A stretch of 53,533 nucleotides of DNA. Source: Streptococcus suis. GTDB lineage: Bacteria > Bacillota > Bacilli > Lactobacillales > Streptococcaceae. The stretch spans positions 1 to 53,533 of the forward strand of contig JAKTNI010000004.1 of the NCBI GenBank assembly GCA_029593505.1, given 5' to 3'. Below the pieces are notes generated by a model. It was given only the letters and a program-made list of their open reading frames with translations. It was not told the origin of the DNA and ran no database searches. This document shows positions 17,997 through 26,346 of this stretch, in pieces (position 1 is the first letter of the stretch; every line of letters starts with the position of its first letter). The position numbers and the translations under genes were made by a program.

Positions 17997-18528
17997 TGCA
18001 GATTCTCTTTGTGCGGCATTCCGAGCCTGACTACAGTATGTTTGACCAGCATGACAACCTCGGCTGTATGCAGGTTTTGGACGGGATCTGGCTCCCCTGA
18101 CTGAAAAGGGAAGGGCTTTGGCCCAGGAAGTTGCCAGCAGTTCTGTTTTTGCTCAGGCTCAGGTGGTTATCGCTTCAAGCGTCACGCGGGCCTTGGAGAC
18201 TGCAACTTACATTGCTCATGCCCAGCAACTACCTCTTCTGGTTGAGCCCTTTTTTCATGAGTGGCGACCAGACCTGACGGGGCAAAATGCCAGTCAAGAT
18301 GAGGCTGTCTTAGCTCATCGATTATTTTTGGAAAATGGCGGAGCGGTGTCCGAGCTTTCTCCTGTTCGTTATGAGACTGCTGCGGAGATGAAAGAGCGAT
18401 TTTTACAGGCCCTTGAAAAATACAAAGCCTATGACCGAATCGTTATCGTCTGTCACGGTATGCTGATACGCCAGTTTGTTCCCAAAGAAACCATAGCCTA
18501 CTGCGAAATCCTAGAATACACTCTATAG
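17997..18528 (+). pseudogene. Histidine phosphatase (phosphoglycerate mutase-like), frameshifted
   Basis: MQILFVRHSEPDYSMFDQHD at the start carries the catalytic RH motif. Around 18060-18070 the frame shifts by one base; the remainder (GFGRDLAPLTEKGRALAQEV, then SSVTRALETATYIA, FHEWRPDLTG and VIVCHGMLIRQF) lies in the next frame and ends at 18528. The two halves together give a normal protein of about 177 residues with both active-site His residues and the Glu region. As assembled, the first frame stops at about 18102. The phosphorylated substrate is unknown. Confidence 0.85.
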
Positions 18529-18540
18529 GAGGAAATCATC

Positions 18541-19902
18541 ATCGCTAAGAAAAAAACAACCTTTGTCTGTCAATCCTGCGAGTACCACTCGCCTAAGTAT
18601 CTAGGTCGTTGCCCTAACTGTGGCTCATGGTCGTCTTTTGTGGAAGAAGTTGAAGTCACAGAAGTCAAGAATGAGCGTATCAGTCTGACAGGTGAGAAGA
18701 CCAGACCCATGAAGCTCAATGAAGTTTCATCCATTCAAGTGGCACGCACTAAGACCAATATGGAGGAGTTTAACCGTGTCCTCGGTGGTGGCGTGGTGCC
18801 GGGTAGTCTAGTCCTAATCGGTGGCGATCCAGGGATTGGCAAATCGACATTGCTGTTACAGGTGTCCACCCAACTGTCCACCATGGGCACTGTCCTCTAT
18901 GTGTCGGGGGAAGAATCTGCTCAACAGATTAAGTTACGTGCGGAGCGTTTGGGTGATATTGACAGTGAGTTTTATCTCTATGCAGAGACCAATATGCAAA
19001 GTATTCGAACTGAGATTGAGAAGATTAAACCAGATTTTCTAATTATCGACTCCATTCAGACTATTATGAGTCCCGATATTTCCAGTACGCAAGGTTCTGT
19101 CAGTCAGGTTCGAGAAGTGACGAATGAGCTTATGCAGCTTGCCAAGACAAATAATATTGCAACTTTTATCGTTGGTCATATGACAAAAGAAGGGACTCTA
19201 GCTGGTCCTCGAACGCTGGAGCATATGGTGGATACCGTACTTTATTTTGAGGGTGAGCGTCAGCATACTTTCCGCATTTTACGAGCAGTTAAAAATAGAT
19301 TCGGATCGACCAATGAGATTGGTATTTTTGAGATGCAATCCCACGGTCTAGTAGAAGTTCTCAATCCCAGTCAAGTTTTCTTGGAAGAGCGTTTGGATGG
19401 GGCGACAGGTTCTGCTATTGTCGTGACTATGGAGGGGACCCGTCCTATCCTAGCAGAAGTACAGGCTCTTGTGACACCGACCATGTTTGGCAATGCCAAG
19501 CGGACCACGACAGGCTTGGATTTCAACCGTGCCAGCTTGATTATGGCAGTTTTGGAAAAACGTGCAGGACTGCTCTTACAAAATCAAGACGCTTATCTCA
19601 AGTCGGCTGGGGGTGTCAGATTAGATGAGCCTGCAATTGATCTTGCAGTTGCAGTTGCCATTGCTTCAAGCTATAAAGATAAACCTACGAATCCGCAAGA
19701 GTGTTTTATAGGAGAAATCGGTCTTACAGGTGAAATTCGTCGAGTCAATCGTATTGAACAACGAATCAATGAGGCTGCCAAACTTGGCTTTAATAAAATT
19801 TATGCCCCTAAAAATTCTCTAACAGGTATTCATATACCAAGTGGTATTACAGTTATCGGTGTTGCAACTCTGACAGATGTTTTGCAAAAGGTATTTAAGT
19901 AA
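18541..19902 (+). CDS. radA: DNA repair protein RadA with an apparent ATC start
   Basis: A 453-residue RecA-related ATPase/helicase that drives branch migration in recombinational repair and natural transformation. The zinc finger is [21 protein letters not shown] split as C-x2-C...C-x2-C at about residues 8-30. Walker A is [10 protein letters not shown] (about 96-105) and the KNRFG motif (about 256-260) and a Lon-like C-terminus follow. The first ATG or GTG in frame lies after the zinc finger, but an AGGAGG site (18527-18532) is well placed 8 bases before ATC 18541 ([11 protein letters not shown]), which matches the RadA N-terminus. ATC or an adjacent ATC is therefore the likely start. Confidence 0.92.
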   Translation: MAKKKTTFVCQSCEYHSPKYLGRCPNCGSWSSFVEEVEVTEVKNERISLTGEKTRPMKLNEVSSIQVARTKTNMEEFNRVLGGGVVPGSLVLIGGDPGIGKSTLLLQVSTQLSTMGTVLYVSGEESAQQIKLRAERLGDIDSEFYLYAETNMQSIRTEIEKIKPDFLIIDSIQTIMSPDISSTQGSVSQVREVTNELMQLAKTNNIATFIVGHMTKEGTLAGPRTLEHMVDTVLYFEGERQHTFRILRAVKNRFGSTNEIGIFEMQSHGLVEVLNPSQVFLEERLDGATGSAIVVTMEGTRPILAEVQALVTPTMFGNAKRTTTGLDFNRASLIMAVLEKRAGLLLQNQDAYLKSAGGVRLDEPAIDLAVAVAIASSYKDKPTNPQECFIGEIGLTGEIRRVNRIEQRINEAAKLGFNKIYAPKNSLTGIHIPSGITVIGVATLTDVLQKVFK

Positions 19903-20021
19903 CTCTTTCGGTTGTAACAATATCGTGGTTCACTTTTTTGTGCTCCTTTGGCAAAATATGATAATCTAGATAAAACTTTTATTGAATTAGTTTAGATCTT
20001 TCTTAAGAATAAGGAGCTTAT

Positions 20022-20516
20022 ATGTCCTATTTTCAACATTTTATGAAAGCCAATCAAGCCTATGTTGACTTGCATGGTACTCATCATTTGCCGCTAAAAC
20101 CAAAAACTCGTGTGGCAATTGTAACTTGTATGGACTCACGTCTTCACGTAGCTCAAGCTCTAGGGCTGGCTCTTGGAGACGCCCATATCTTGCGGAATGC
20201 AGGTGGTCGTGTAACAGAGGATGTTATTCGCTCCTTGGTGATTTCGCAGCAACAACTTGGCACACGAGAGATTGTGGTATTGCACCATACAGATTGTGGT
20301 GCGCAAACCTTTACGAACGAAGCATTTGCAAAACAACTCCAACGTGATTTGGGTGTAGATGTGACTGATCAGGACTTTTTACCATTTACAGATATGGAAG
20401 AAAGTGTGAGAGAGGATATTGCTCTTTTGAGAAATTCTCCATTGATACCGGACGATGTTCAGATTTTTGGAGCAGTCTATGATGTTGATACAGGACGTAT
20501 GATAGAAGTACAATAA
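20022..20516 (+). CDS. Beta-class carbonic anhydrase
   Basis: A 164-residue cytoplasmic zinc enzyme interconverting CO2 and bicarbonate. Zinc ligands and the Asp-Arg dyad are in TCMDSRL (about residues 36-42), and the His/Cys pair is in LHHTDCGAQ (about 88-96). LRNAGGRV is also typical. The ATG has an AAGGAG site. A promoter-like TTGTGC, 17-bp spacer and GATAAT lies about 19939-19967. It supplies bicarbonate for carboxylation under low CO2. Confidence 0.9.
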   Translation: MSYFQHFMKANQAYVDLHGTHHLPLKPKTRVAIVTCMDSRLHVAQALGLALGDAHILRNAGGRVTEDVIRSLVISQQQLGTREIVVLHHTDCGAQTFTNEAFAKQLQRDLGVDVTDQDFLPFTDMEESVREDIALLRNSPLIPDDVQIFGAVYDVDTGRMIEVQ

Positions 20517-20562
20517 TCAGTTTTTGTCTTGTAGAGGCTATCAAACTGGATATGAGAAATAC

Positions 20563-20591
20563 TTGACAATTACTTTTTTTCGGCATATAAT
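20563..20591 (+). promoter_or_regulatory. Consensus sigma-A promoter of the AIM24-like gene
   Basis: TTGACA (20563-20568), a 17-bp spacer and TATAAT (20586-20591) are a perfect consensus promoter, predicting strong constitutive transcription of the gene at 20633. Confidence 0.85.
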
Positions 20592-20632
20592 TGTTTTATA
20601 TAAATAATACAGTTGGACAAAGAGGTGTTCTG

Positions 20633-21391
20633 ATGTCAGATAATCGCATGAAATATACCATTGATAGTAATATGCAGTTTCCTTTAGTGGAGATTGCTTT
20701 GGAGGCTGGAGAGACAGCTTACATTCAACAGGGTAGTATGGTGTACCATACGCCGAGTGTCACTTTAAACACTAAATTGAATGCACGTGATGGCTCAGGA
20801 ATTGGTAAGTTGGTTGGTGCCATTGGGCGCTCGTTGGTATCGAATGAGTCTATGTTCATCACTCAAGCAATTTCTAATCATGCTGATGGAAAGATTGCTC
20901 TTTCTCCTTCTACACCGGGACAAGTCATTGCCTTAGAACTTGGTGTGAAGCAGTATCGATTAAATGATGGGGCTTTCTTAGCTCTAGATGGCTCTGCACA
21001 ATACAAGATGGAACGTCAAAGTGTTGGCAAAGCTTTCTTTGGAGGTCAGGGTGGCTTGTTTGTCATGACAACAGAGGGAGAAGGAACTCTTTTAGCCAAT
21101 GCTTTTGGCTCTATAAAAAAATTGACTCTGGATGGTGGAAGTATTACCATTGATAATGCTCACGTGGTAGCTTGGAGTCGTGATCTTGATTACAATATTC
21201 ATATGGAAAATGGTTTTCTTCAATCAATCGGAACTGGAGAGGGAATTGTAAATACTTTTTCAGGCTATGGGGAAATCTATGTGCAAAGTTTGAATATTGA
21301 AACATTCGCGCGTGTTATTGGCAGTCACATTACCGGCTTTGGTGGTGATGGTGGAGGAGGAAGTACTTCTATCTTAGATGCTATCTTTTAA
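20633..21391 (+). CDS. AIM24 / TIGR00266-family protein
   Basis: A 252-residue protein of the AIM24 family, starting MSDNRMKYTIDSNMQFPLVE and ending in a Gly-rich tail (GFGGDGGGGSTS). The body is beta-rich with repeated Gly (LVGAIGRSLVSNES, FGGQGGLFVMTTEGEGTLL). ATG 20633 is preferred to an upstream in-frame codon because the perfect promoter ends at 20591 and an AGAGGTG site precedes it. Molecular function is not established for the bacterial family. Confidence 0.85.
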   Translation: MSDNRMKYTIDSNMQFPLVEIALEAGETAYIQQGSMVYHTPSVTLNTKLNARDGSGIGKLVGAIGRSLVSNESMFITQAISNHADGKIALSPSTPGQVIALELGVKQYRLNDGAFLALDGSAQYKMERQSVGKAFFGGQGGLFVMTTEGEGTLLANAFGSIKKLTLDGGSITIDNAHVVAWSRDLDYNIHMENGFLQSIGTGEGIVNTFSGYGEIYVQSLNIETFARVIGSHITGFGGDGGGGSTSILDAIF

Positions 21392-21399
21392 TAGAAATC

Positions 21400-21432
21400 A
21401 GCTCTTTATTGAATGCAATAAAGAGCTTTTTG
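21400..21432 (+). terminator. Terminator after the AIM24-like gene
   Basis: An 11-bp perfect stem (21400-21410 with 21417-21427), a 6-base loop and a T run. Confidence 0.9.
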
Positions 21433-21446
21433 ATTGTCTAGTTTTA

Positions 21447-21515
21447 ACCACTTACTAGCTGATTTACGACCACTTACTGATATAATCTTGTATTTATACT
21501 ACATGCTGATATAAT
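21447..21515 (+). promoter_or_regulatory. LytTR-type direct repeats and promoter
   Basis: ACCACTTACT occurs twice as a direct repeat, at 21447-21456 and 21469-21478, start to start 22 bp (two helical turns). LytTR-domain proteins characteristically bind such direct repeats. A promoter (TTGTAT 21488-21493, 16-bp spacer, TATAAT 21510-21515) follows directly; another TATAAT lies at 21481-21486. The geometry suggests autoactivation by the next gene product. Confidence 0.75.
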
Positions 21516-21541
21516 AGGAGTATCAAGAGAAAGGGGTTAGT

Positions 21542-21988
21542 ATGAAAGTTAGGATTGAATTGGATGATAGCTTAGAACAGCTTGAAATCATTATTAGAAG
21601 TAATCAATTGGGTCCTGATGTTGAGCAAATTCAACAAGCCCTCAGTCAGATAAGCCGTCCTTCTCTCGTTTTTTATAGGGGAACAAGTGAGTACTTCTTG
21701 AAGTTAGATAGCTTGCTTTTCTTTGAAACAGATGGCAACAAGATGCTAGCTCATACTCGTGAGGAAGTTTATGAGGTTAAGATGAAATTATATGAATTAG
21801 AGGATTGTCTGCCAGCTTATTTTTGTCGCGTATCGAAGTCTACAATTGCTAACACTAGAGCTGTTTACTCGTTAGATAAATCGTTTTCTGGAACTAGTCG
21901 AATTTCCTTTCATAAAACTCACAAGGAAGTTCATGTATCACGACATTATTATCATTTACTAAAAGCAAAGTTACAAGAAATGAGGTAG
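21542..21988 (+). CDS. LytTR-domain DNA-binding regulator
   Basis: A 148-residue regulator: an N-terminal region of about 50 residues, then a LytTR domain (about 50-146; LVFYRGTSEYFLKLDSLLFF, FCRVSKSTIANTRAVYSL, SRHYYHLLKAKL). There is no receiver domain, so it is a stand-alone regulator. The next gene, 4 bp downstream, encodes a membrane protein; in many Firmicutes a membrane partner restrains this class of LytTR regulator. Confidence 0.9.
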   Translation: MKVRIELDDSLEQLEIIIRSNQLGPDVEQIQQALSQISRPSLVFYRGTSEYFLKLDSLLFFETDGNKMLAHTREEVYEVKMKLYELEDCLPAYFCRVSKSTIANTRAVYSLDKSFSGTSRISFHKTHKEVHVSRHYYHLLKAKLQEMR

Positions 21989-21992
21989 AAAG

Positions 21993-22679
21993 ATGAAAAA
22001 AAATGGTTTAGGTATAGGGCTTTTGATTTTAGCTGGGTTAATATTGTTTCAACAACAGTTGCCAAAAACAAATATTTCCTTGTGGTTTTTGGTAGTGCTG
22101 GTTGGGACAGGCTGGTTATTTCTTAAATTTCTTTTTAAAAGGCGCGTGATTGAAACGTTTATTTTTGGGACATGGTTTTTTGTGTTACTAAATGATCGGT
22201 TGAAATTGCTGACCATTAGTGTAAGCAGTATTGTTCTTGCTTCAATTTTAGCGTGTGCTGGGGTACTTTTGTTAGTGAAGCCAAGGAAAAAGCAGTTGGA
22301 TTTTCTGGGAAAAGATCGGTTAAAAGAACACGTTCGAGGACAATTTACCTCAAAAGTATCTGGTGGGAAATCAACCGCGTTCAGCTCGTCAACTCGTTAT
22401 GTTCAAGATGAGGCGTTTGTTTCAGATGGTATAGACATTGCATTTGGGAACGCGAGTATTTATTTGGATAATGTTATTATGTTGGGAAATCAAGCTACTT
22501 TTACAATTGACGGAGCATTTTCAACGGTTACTCTCTATCTGCCTTCTAACTGGCAAGCTATCGTTGAGGTAGATGCTTTCTCAACGTCTGTCAATAATGT
22601 TTCCAATATGAGTGGTGAAAAGATTTTACTTGTGACTGGTGATGTGGCTTTTTCAACCATCAATATTTATTCTGTCTAA
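21993..22679 (+). CDS. LiaF-like membrane protein, partner of the LytTR regulator
   Basis: A 228-residue protein with about four hydrophobic segments in the N-terminal half (about 5-105), a basic linker, and a C-terminal beta domain (about 130-228; FGNASIYLDNVIM, FTIDGAFSTVTLYLP, GDVAFSTINIY) resembling the cell-wall-active antibiotic response domain of LiaF. It likely senses or transmits envelope conditions to the LytTR protein with which it is co-transcribed. Confidence 0.82.
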   Translation: MKKNGLGIGLLILAGLILFQQQLPKTNISLWFLVVLVGTGWLFLKFLFKRRVIETFIFGTWFFVLLNDRLKLLTISVSSIVLASILACAGVLLLVKPRKKQLDFLGKDRLKEHVRGQFTSKVSGGKSTAFSSSTRYVQDEAFVSDGIDIAFGNASIYLDNVIMLGNQATFTIDGAFSTVTLYLPSNWQAIVEVDAFSTSVNNVSNMSGEKILLVTGDVAFSTINIYSV

Positions 22680-22830
22680 AAATTATATAAGAAAAGTTTA
22701 TATGCTATTAAATTGACTAAAAAAGATTTATTAAATTATTAATGTTACTATATTTTATCGGTCCACATATTTTCGAATATCAATAGGTTATGTTATGATG
22801 TGTACTATAAGATAGTTGGAGGAAAATAGT
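22680..22830 (+). other. AT-rich intergenic gap before the fused ABC transporter
   Basis: No gene is seen. TATGAT-like -10 words at about 22793-22799 and a GGAGG site at 22817-22821 serve the gene starting at 22831. No clear terminator follows the LiaF-like gene. Confidence 0.4.
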
Positions 22831-24840
22831 ATGCTTAAAATAAAAGAGTTAAAAAAATCGTACACTTATGCAAAAAATAAAAAAGAGATTGTTCTTAGAG
22901 GTGTAGATGTTGAATTTATTGAAAAGGGTGTAAATATCATTCTCGGTCCGTCTGGATGTGGGAAAAGTACTCTTTTAAATATTATTAGTGGATTGGATAC
23001 CGATTATGATGGAGATGTTTATTTTCAGGGAGAAAATTTAAGAAAGATTAACCTAGATAGTTATAGAAACCAAGTCATTGGATTTGTATTCCAAAACTTC
23101 AATCTGATTTCACATTTGAGTGTACTAGAGAATGTAAAGACTTCTTTGAATATGAATAAACAATCTCGATCATATAATGATAATCGTGCACTTGAAATGC
23201 TGGAAGCAGTTGGTATGAAAGAATATGCTAAGAAAAGACCCAATGAACTTTCTGGTGGACAGAAGCAACGTGTTGCTATTGCGCGTGCACTTGCAGGAAA
23301 TCCCGAAGTCATTATTGCAGATGAACCAACTGGTGCTCTTGATTCTAAGACAGCTCAAGAAGTGAAAACTATTTTTAGGGATTTGGCAGATAAGTTTAAT
23401 AAAACGATTATCATTGTAACCCATGATCAATCTTTTATGACTTTGGCCGATCGTACGGTAAAGATGTCGGATGGGCAAATTGTTTCTATTGAGGATAACA
23501 ACAGTTTAAAAGATAGAGAAAAAGGAGTAGAACAACTATTTGAATTACGAAAGAATTATTATGGTCCTATTAAAACGTTAAAACATGCTTTTAAAAATCT
23601 GAGCACACGTAAACTTAGAACCGGATTAGTATCATTTGCTACCTCTATCGGAATTGCTGGTATTCTTATCGCTCTTTCTCTCGGAACGGGGGTTAATGCC
23701 AGTATTGATACATTATTTTCAACGGTGGTCAATCCTAATGCTATTAACATGAGTCCGAAATCAGAAAGTGGACGCCCAACAGAATTTATACCGAAAGAAA
23801 CTGTTGACTCTATAAAAGAAGAAATGAAGAAAAAAGGTATCAGTCAATTTACGGATACTAGTTATGCTCTTGTAACTATTGTAGAGGTGCGTGATAAATT
23901 AGTGGAAAGTAAAAAAAATGATGGTGATTATACACAGGGATTGACAGGTCGTTTTACTGTTCAACAAATTCTAAAAGGAAATGAAGCTAAATATGATTCA
24001 CAGGCTCTTGAAGCTGGTTCGGCAATGAAAGAAGGAGAAGGTGGATTTTATATTCAAGCTGATGCAGCAAAAGTACTTCTTGATAAAACTGAGCCTACGA
24101 CAGAAGACTATCAAACGTTGATTGGAAAAAATGTCACACTACGTTATGAAAAAATAGTTGGTTCAGAAAGTAGACAAGGGGAGCTCTCTATTCCAATACG
24201 TGGTGTTATTCGTCCATCAGGATTTGCAAATTTTAGTGTTTTAGACTATCAATCGTATGATGATTTAATGGCTCAACTCGGTATTGAACATTATGTTGTT
24301 TCGGTATCTGGGATTGCTGAGACTCCAGAAAAGGCCGATGAAATTGCAAAAGAGTTGAGACGTGACACTAGTTTGAATGATAAATACAGTATCACGACAC
24401 AAAAAGATATCATTGGTGCGGTAACACAGGTATTTTCAATTGTAACAGTCGTATTAGCTGCAGTTGCAGGACTTGCCTTAGTTGTATCTGGTTTTATGAT
24501 TTTAATCGTTCTTTTTACAAGTGTTGTGGAACGTACTCGTGAAATTGGAGTTCTTCGAGCGTTAGGTTTTAAGCGTGGACATATACGTAATATTTTCATG
24601 AGTGAAGCAATAAGTATGGTTGTTATTGCGAATATAATAGCGCTAGGCTTAGTTGTGATTATTCAAGGAATTGTTAACAGTCTTACTAAAAAGCAATTCC
24701 AATTTGATGCTATTGTTTTAACATGGCAAAATGTTTTGTTTGTCGCCACTATCACATTACTAGTTGCACTGATTGCTTCCATTTTACCAGCTATTCGAGC
24801 ATCTCGTCTTGATCCAGCTGAATCACTGCGATACGAGTAA
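22831..24840 (+). CDS. ABC transporter with ATPase and FtsX-like permease fused in one chain
   Basis: A 669-residue MacB-like protein. The ATPase half (about 1-230) has Walker A LGPSGCGKSTL, signature LSGGQKQRVAIARAL, Walker B VIIADEPTGALD and IIVTHD. A membrane helix at about 260-285 (GLVSFATSIGIAGILIAL), an extracellular domain (about 290-530) and three C-terminal helices follow, ending LPAIRASRLDPAESLRYE. ATG 22831 is used because of its GGAGG site; a TTG five codons earlier lies inside that site. Such proteins export peptides or protect against envelope-active antimicrobials; the nearby LytTR/LiaF-like pair could control it, which is inference. Confidence 0.9.
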   Translation: MLKIKELKKSYTYAKNKKEIVLRGVDVEFIEKGVNIILGPSGCGKSTLLNIISGLDTDYDGDVYFQGENLRKINLDSYRNQVIGFVFQNFNLISHLSVLENVKTSLNMNKQSRSYNDNRALEMLEAVGMKEYAKKRPNELSGGQKQRVAIARALAGNPEVIIADEPTGALDSKTAQEVKTIFRDLADKFNKTIIIVTHDQSFMTLADRTVKMSDGQIVSIEDNNSLKDREKGVEQLFELRKNYYGPIKTLKHAFKNLSTRKLRTGLVSFATSIGIAGILIALSLGTGVNASIDTLFSTVVNPNAINMSPKSESGRPTEFIPKETVDSIKEEMKKKGISQFTDTSYALVTIVEVRDKLVESKKNDGDYTQGLTGRFTVQQILKGNEAKYDSQALEAGSAMKEGEGGFYIQADAAKVLLDKTEPTTEDYQTLIGKNVTLRYEKIVGSESRQGELSIPIRGVIRPSGFANFSVLDYQSYDDLMAQLGIEHYVVSVSGIAETPEKADEIAKELRRDTSLNDKYSITTQKDIIGAVTQVFSIVTVVLAAVAGLALVVSGFMILIVLFTSVVERTREIGVLRALGFKRGHIRNIFMSEAISMVVIANIIALGLVVIIQGIVNSLTKKQFQFDAIVLTWQNVLFVATITLLVALIASILPAIRASRLDPAESLRYE

Positions 24841-24870
24841 ATAGATAAAGATAATTTTGATCTTTCAATC

Positions 24871-24919
24871 TTAATAAAATAAAAGAGCTATGAATTTTAT
24901 AGCTCTTTTATTTTATTAA
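24871..24919. terminator. Very long perfect hairpin terminator
   Basis: A 21-bp perfect stem (24871-24891 with 24899-24919) with a 7-base loop and A/T-rich ends; it can terminate in both directions. Confidence 0.85.
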
Positions 24920-25130
24920 TGTATAGATTTTATTTAAAAATACTATTGTAGAGGAATATAAGTACTAGCTAATCAGTTTAGGTTGATGACTTAGACATTC
25001 TTATCAATAAAAAATTGCTTGCTGCAATTTTTTGAAATACTTTTTTAAATTCTTGAATTTTTGAGAGAGTTTTTAAAGATATTCTTTAATTTTATGTTAT
25101 ACTGGAAAAAACATTAAGGAGTTACATTTT
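24920..25130 (+). other. Intergenic region with promoter-like sequence
   Basis: No gene is seen. A TTATACT -10-like box at about 25096-25102 and an AAGGAG site at 25117-25122 precede the small membrane protein. Confidence 0.4.
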
Positions 25131-25367
25131 ATGTATAATTATGATTCGACATATTTGATATTTGCTGTGCTTTATTTTATTTGGTTAGTTATTTGTGTGA
25201 TACAACAGTTTTTAGCATATGGAACTGCATATCGCAAAACGAAGAAAACAGGGGATAATGGTGTTCATCTTTTTATTTGGCTATTCGTTTATAGTTTAGC
25301 GGCGGTGATTCCATTTTTAGGGTATTATTTGTGGAAGAAGTCAAAACAAGAGGAAAATGTCATTTAA
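25131..25367 (+). CDS. Small two-helix membrane protein
   Basis: A 78-residue protein with a helix at about 8-30 (YLIFAVLYFIWLVICVIQQF), a basic loop (YRKTKKTGDNG), a second helix at about 45-67 and a charged tail (KKSKQEENVI). A good AAGGAG site precedes the ATG. No family is recognised. Confidence 0.7.
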   Translation: MYNYDSTYLIFAVLYFIWLVICVIQQFLAYGTAYRKTKKTGDNGVHLFIWLFVYSLAAVIPFLGYYLWKKSKQEENVI

Positions 25368-25373
25368 TTTTAA

Positions 25374-25515
25374 AATAAGAGCTTATTCTTGACTTATTGA
25401 ATAGATACTGTTAAAGTAAGGATTGTAAATAAGTTTTAGAGTTTAAGTATCAGTTTTATCTTTTGTTTTTCCTCTTAGATAGTTTTTTACAAATAAATAA
25501 AAAGAGGTAACTCAA
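25374..25515 (+). promoter_or_regulatory. Long cold-shock-type leader of csp copy 1
   Basis: The 140 bp before the cold-shock gene are almost identical to those before the second copy at 53327. CCTCTT (25471-25476) can pair with AAGAGG (25502-25507), the ribosome-binding site, so a temperature-sensitive structure is plausible. Promoter boxes are not clear; a TTGACT word lies at 25391-25396. Confidence 0.5.
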
Positions 25516-25719
25516 ATGACACAAGGTACAGTAAAATGGTTTAACGCAGAAAAAGGCTTCGGCTTTATCTCACAAGAGAATGGATCAGACGTGTTTGCGC
25601 ATTTCTCTGAAATTCAATCAGACGGTTTTAGATCTTTAGACGAAGGTCAAAAAGTAACGTTTGATGTTGAAAGTGGTCAACGTGGACTACAAGCAACAAA
25701 TATAACTAAAATTGCTTAA
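25516..25719 (+). CDS. Cold-shock protein, copy 1
   Basis: A 67-residue single OB-fold RNA/DNA chaperone. Both nucleic-acid-binding motifs are present: KGFGFIS (RNP1) and DVFAHFS (RNP2). The sequence is [20 protein letters not shown] at its start and [11 protein letters not shown] at its end. The gene at 53327 encodes the same protein apart from one residue (SDV here, ADV there). Confidence 0.96.
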   Translation: MTQGTVKWFNAEKGFGFISQENGSDVFAHFSEIQSDGFRSLDEGQKVTFDVESGQRGLQATNITKIA

Positions 25720-25727
25720 TTAAGTTA

Positions 25728-25757
25728 GAAGTTATGAATATCATAGCTTCTTTTTTT
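25728..25757 (+). terminator. Terminator of csp copy 1
   Basis: GAAGTTATGA (25728-25737) pairs with TCATAGCTTC (25741-25750) with one G-T wobble and a 3-base loop, then seven T. This terminator is not duplicated with copy 2 within the window. Confidence 0.85.
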
Positions 25758-25923
25758 GTATTTCTCTTCTCTTGCTTTTGTTTCATCAATACTTGGAAAT
25801 CAACCACGGTATTTGAATTTGTGTGAGATACTATTTTTAAAATTTTGAGAAGAGTGAAATGAAGATAGACATTGAGTGATAGTGTTAAAATTAAATTGAG
25901 AAAAATAATTTTCTCAGGATTCT

Positions 25924-25951
25924 AAAAAAGCAACCGTTTGGGTTGCTTTTT
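25924..25951 (-). terminator. Terminator of the HIT-family gene
   Basis: Read on the minus strand, AAAAAGCAACC and GGTTGCTTTTTT form a stem with a short loop that overlaps the stop codon of the HIT gene. The region 25758-25923 before it holds no gene. Confidence 0.8.
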
Positions 25952-26327
25952 ATAATGATTTGAGGAAGGGAGTGAGATCGATTTGAACTGGTGAGAGCGT
26001 GATATTGTCCCAAAAGCCATCTGTTTGAAATCTAGGAATGAGATGTACATGGAAATGGGTGCCGTCATCAAATAAACGATCATTACAAGCCAAAGTTATA
26101 CCATCAAGAGCAAGTTGCTGGCGTAGTTGTTCTGATAGAAATACCTCTAGATCAGATAATTCGTAGCGAATACTAGAAGGAATCTGACTAAGTGTATCAT
26201 AGTGTTGTTTGCTGATGATAAGTAGGTGTCCAGTTTGGATTGGATCAATATCAAAAACAACTTTGAAATTTTCAGTTTGATAGATAATAGATGTTTCTGG
26301 GATACCGTCACAAAATATGCATGTCAT
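25950..26327 (-). CDS. HIT-family nucleotide-binding hydrolase
   Basis: A 125-residue histidine-triad protein. MTCIFCDG at the start resembles the N-terminal CxxC segment of Hint-like proteins, and the catalytic triad is HFHVHLIPRF (about residues 92-101). The substrate, a nucleoside phosphoramidate or dinucleotide, cannot be assigned. Confidence 0.88.
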   Translation of the reverse strand: MTCIFCDGIPETSIIYQTENFKVVFDIDPIQTGHLLIISKQHYDTLSQIPSSIRYELSDLEVFLSEQLRQQLALDGITLACNDRLFDDGTHFHVHLIPRFQTDGFWDNITLSPVQIDLTPFLKSL

Positions 26328-26346
26328 TTTTACAATCCTGTTGTTT

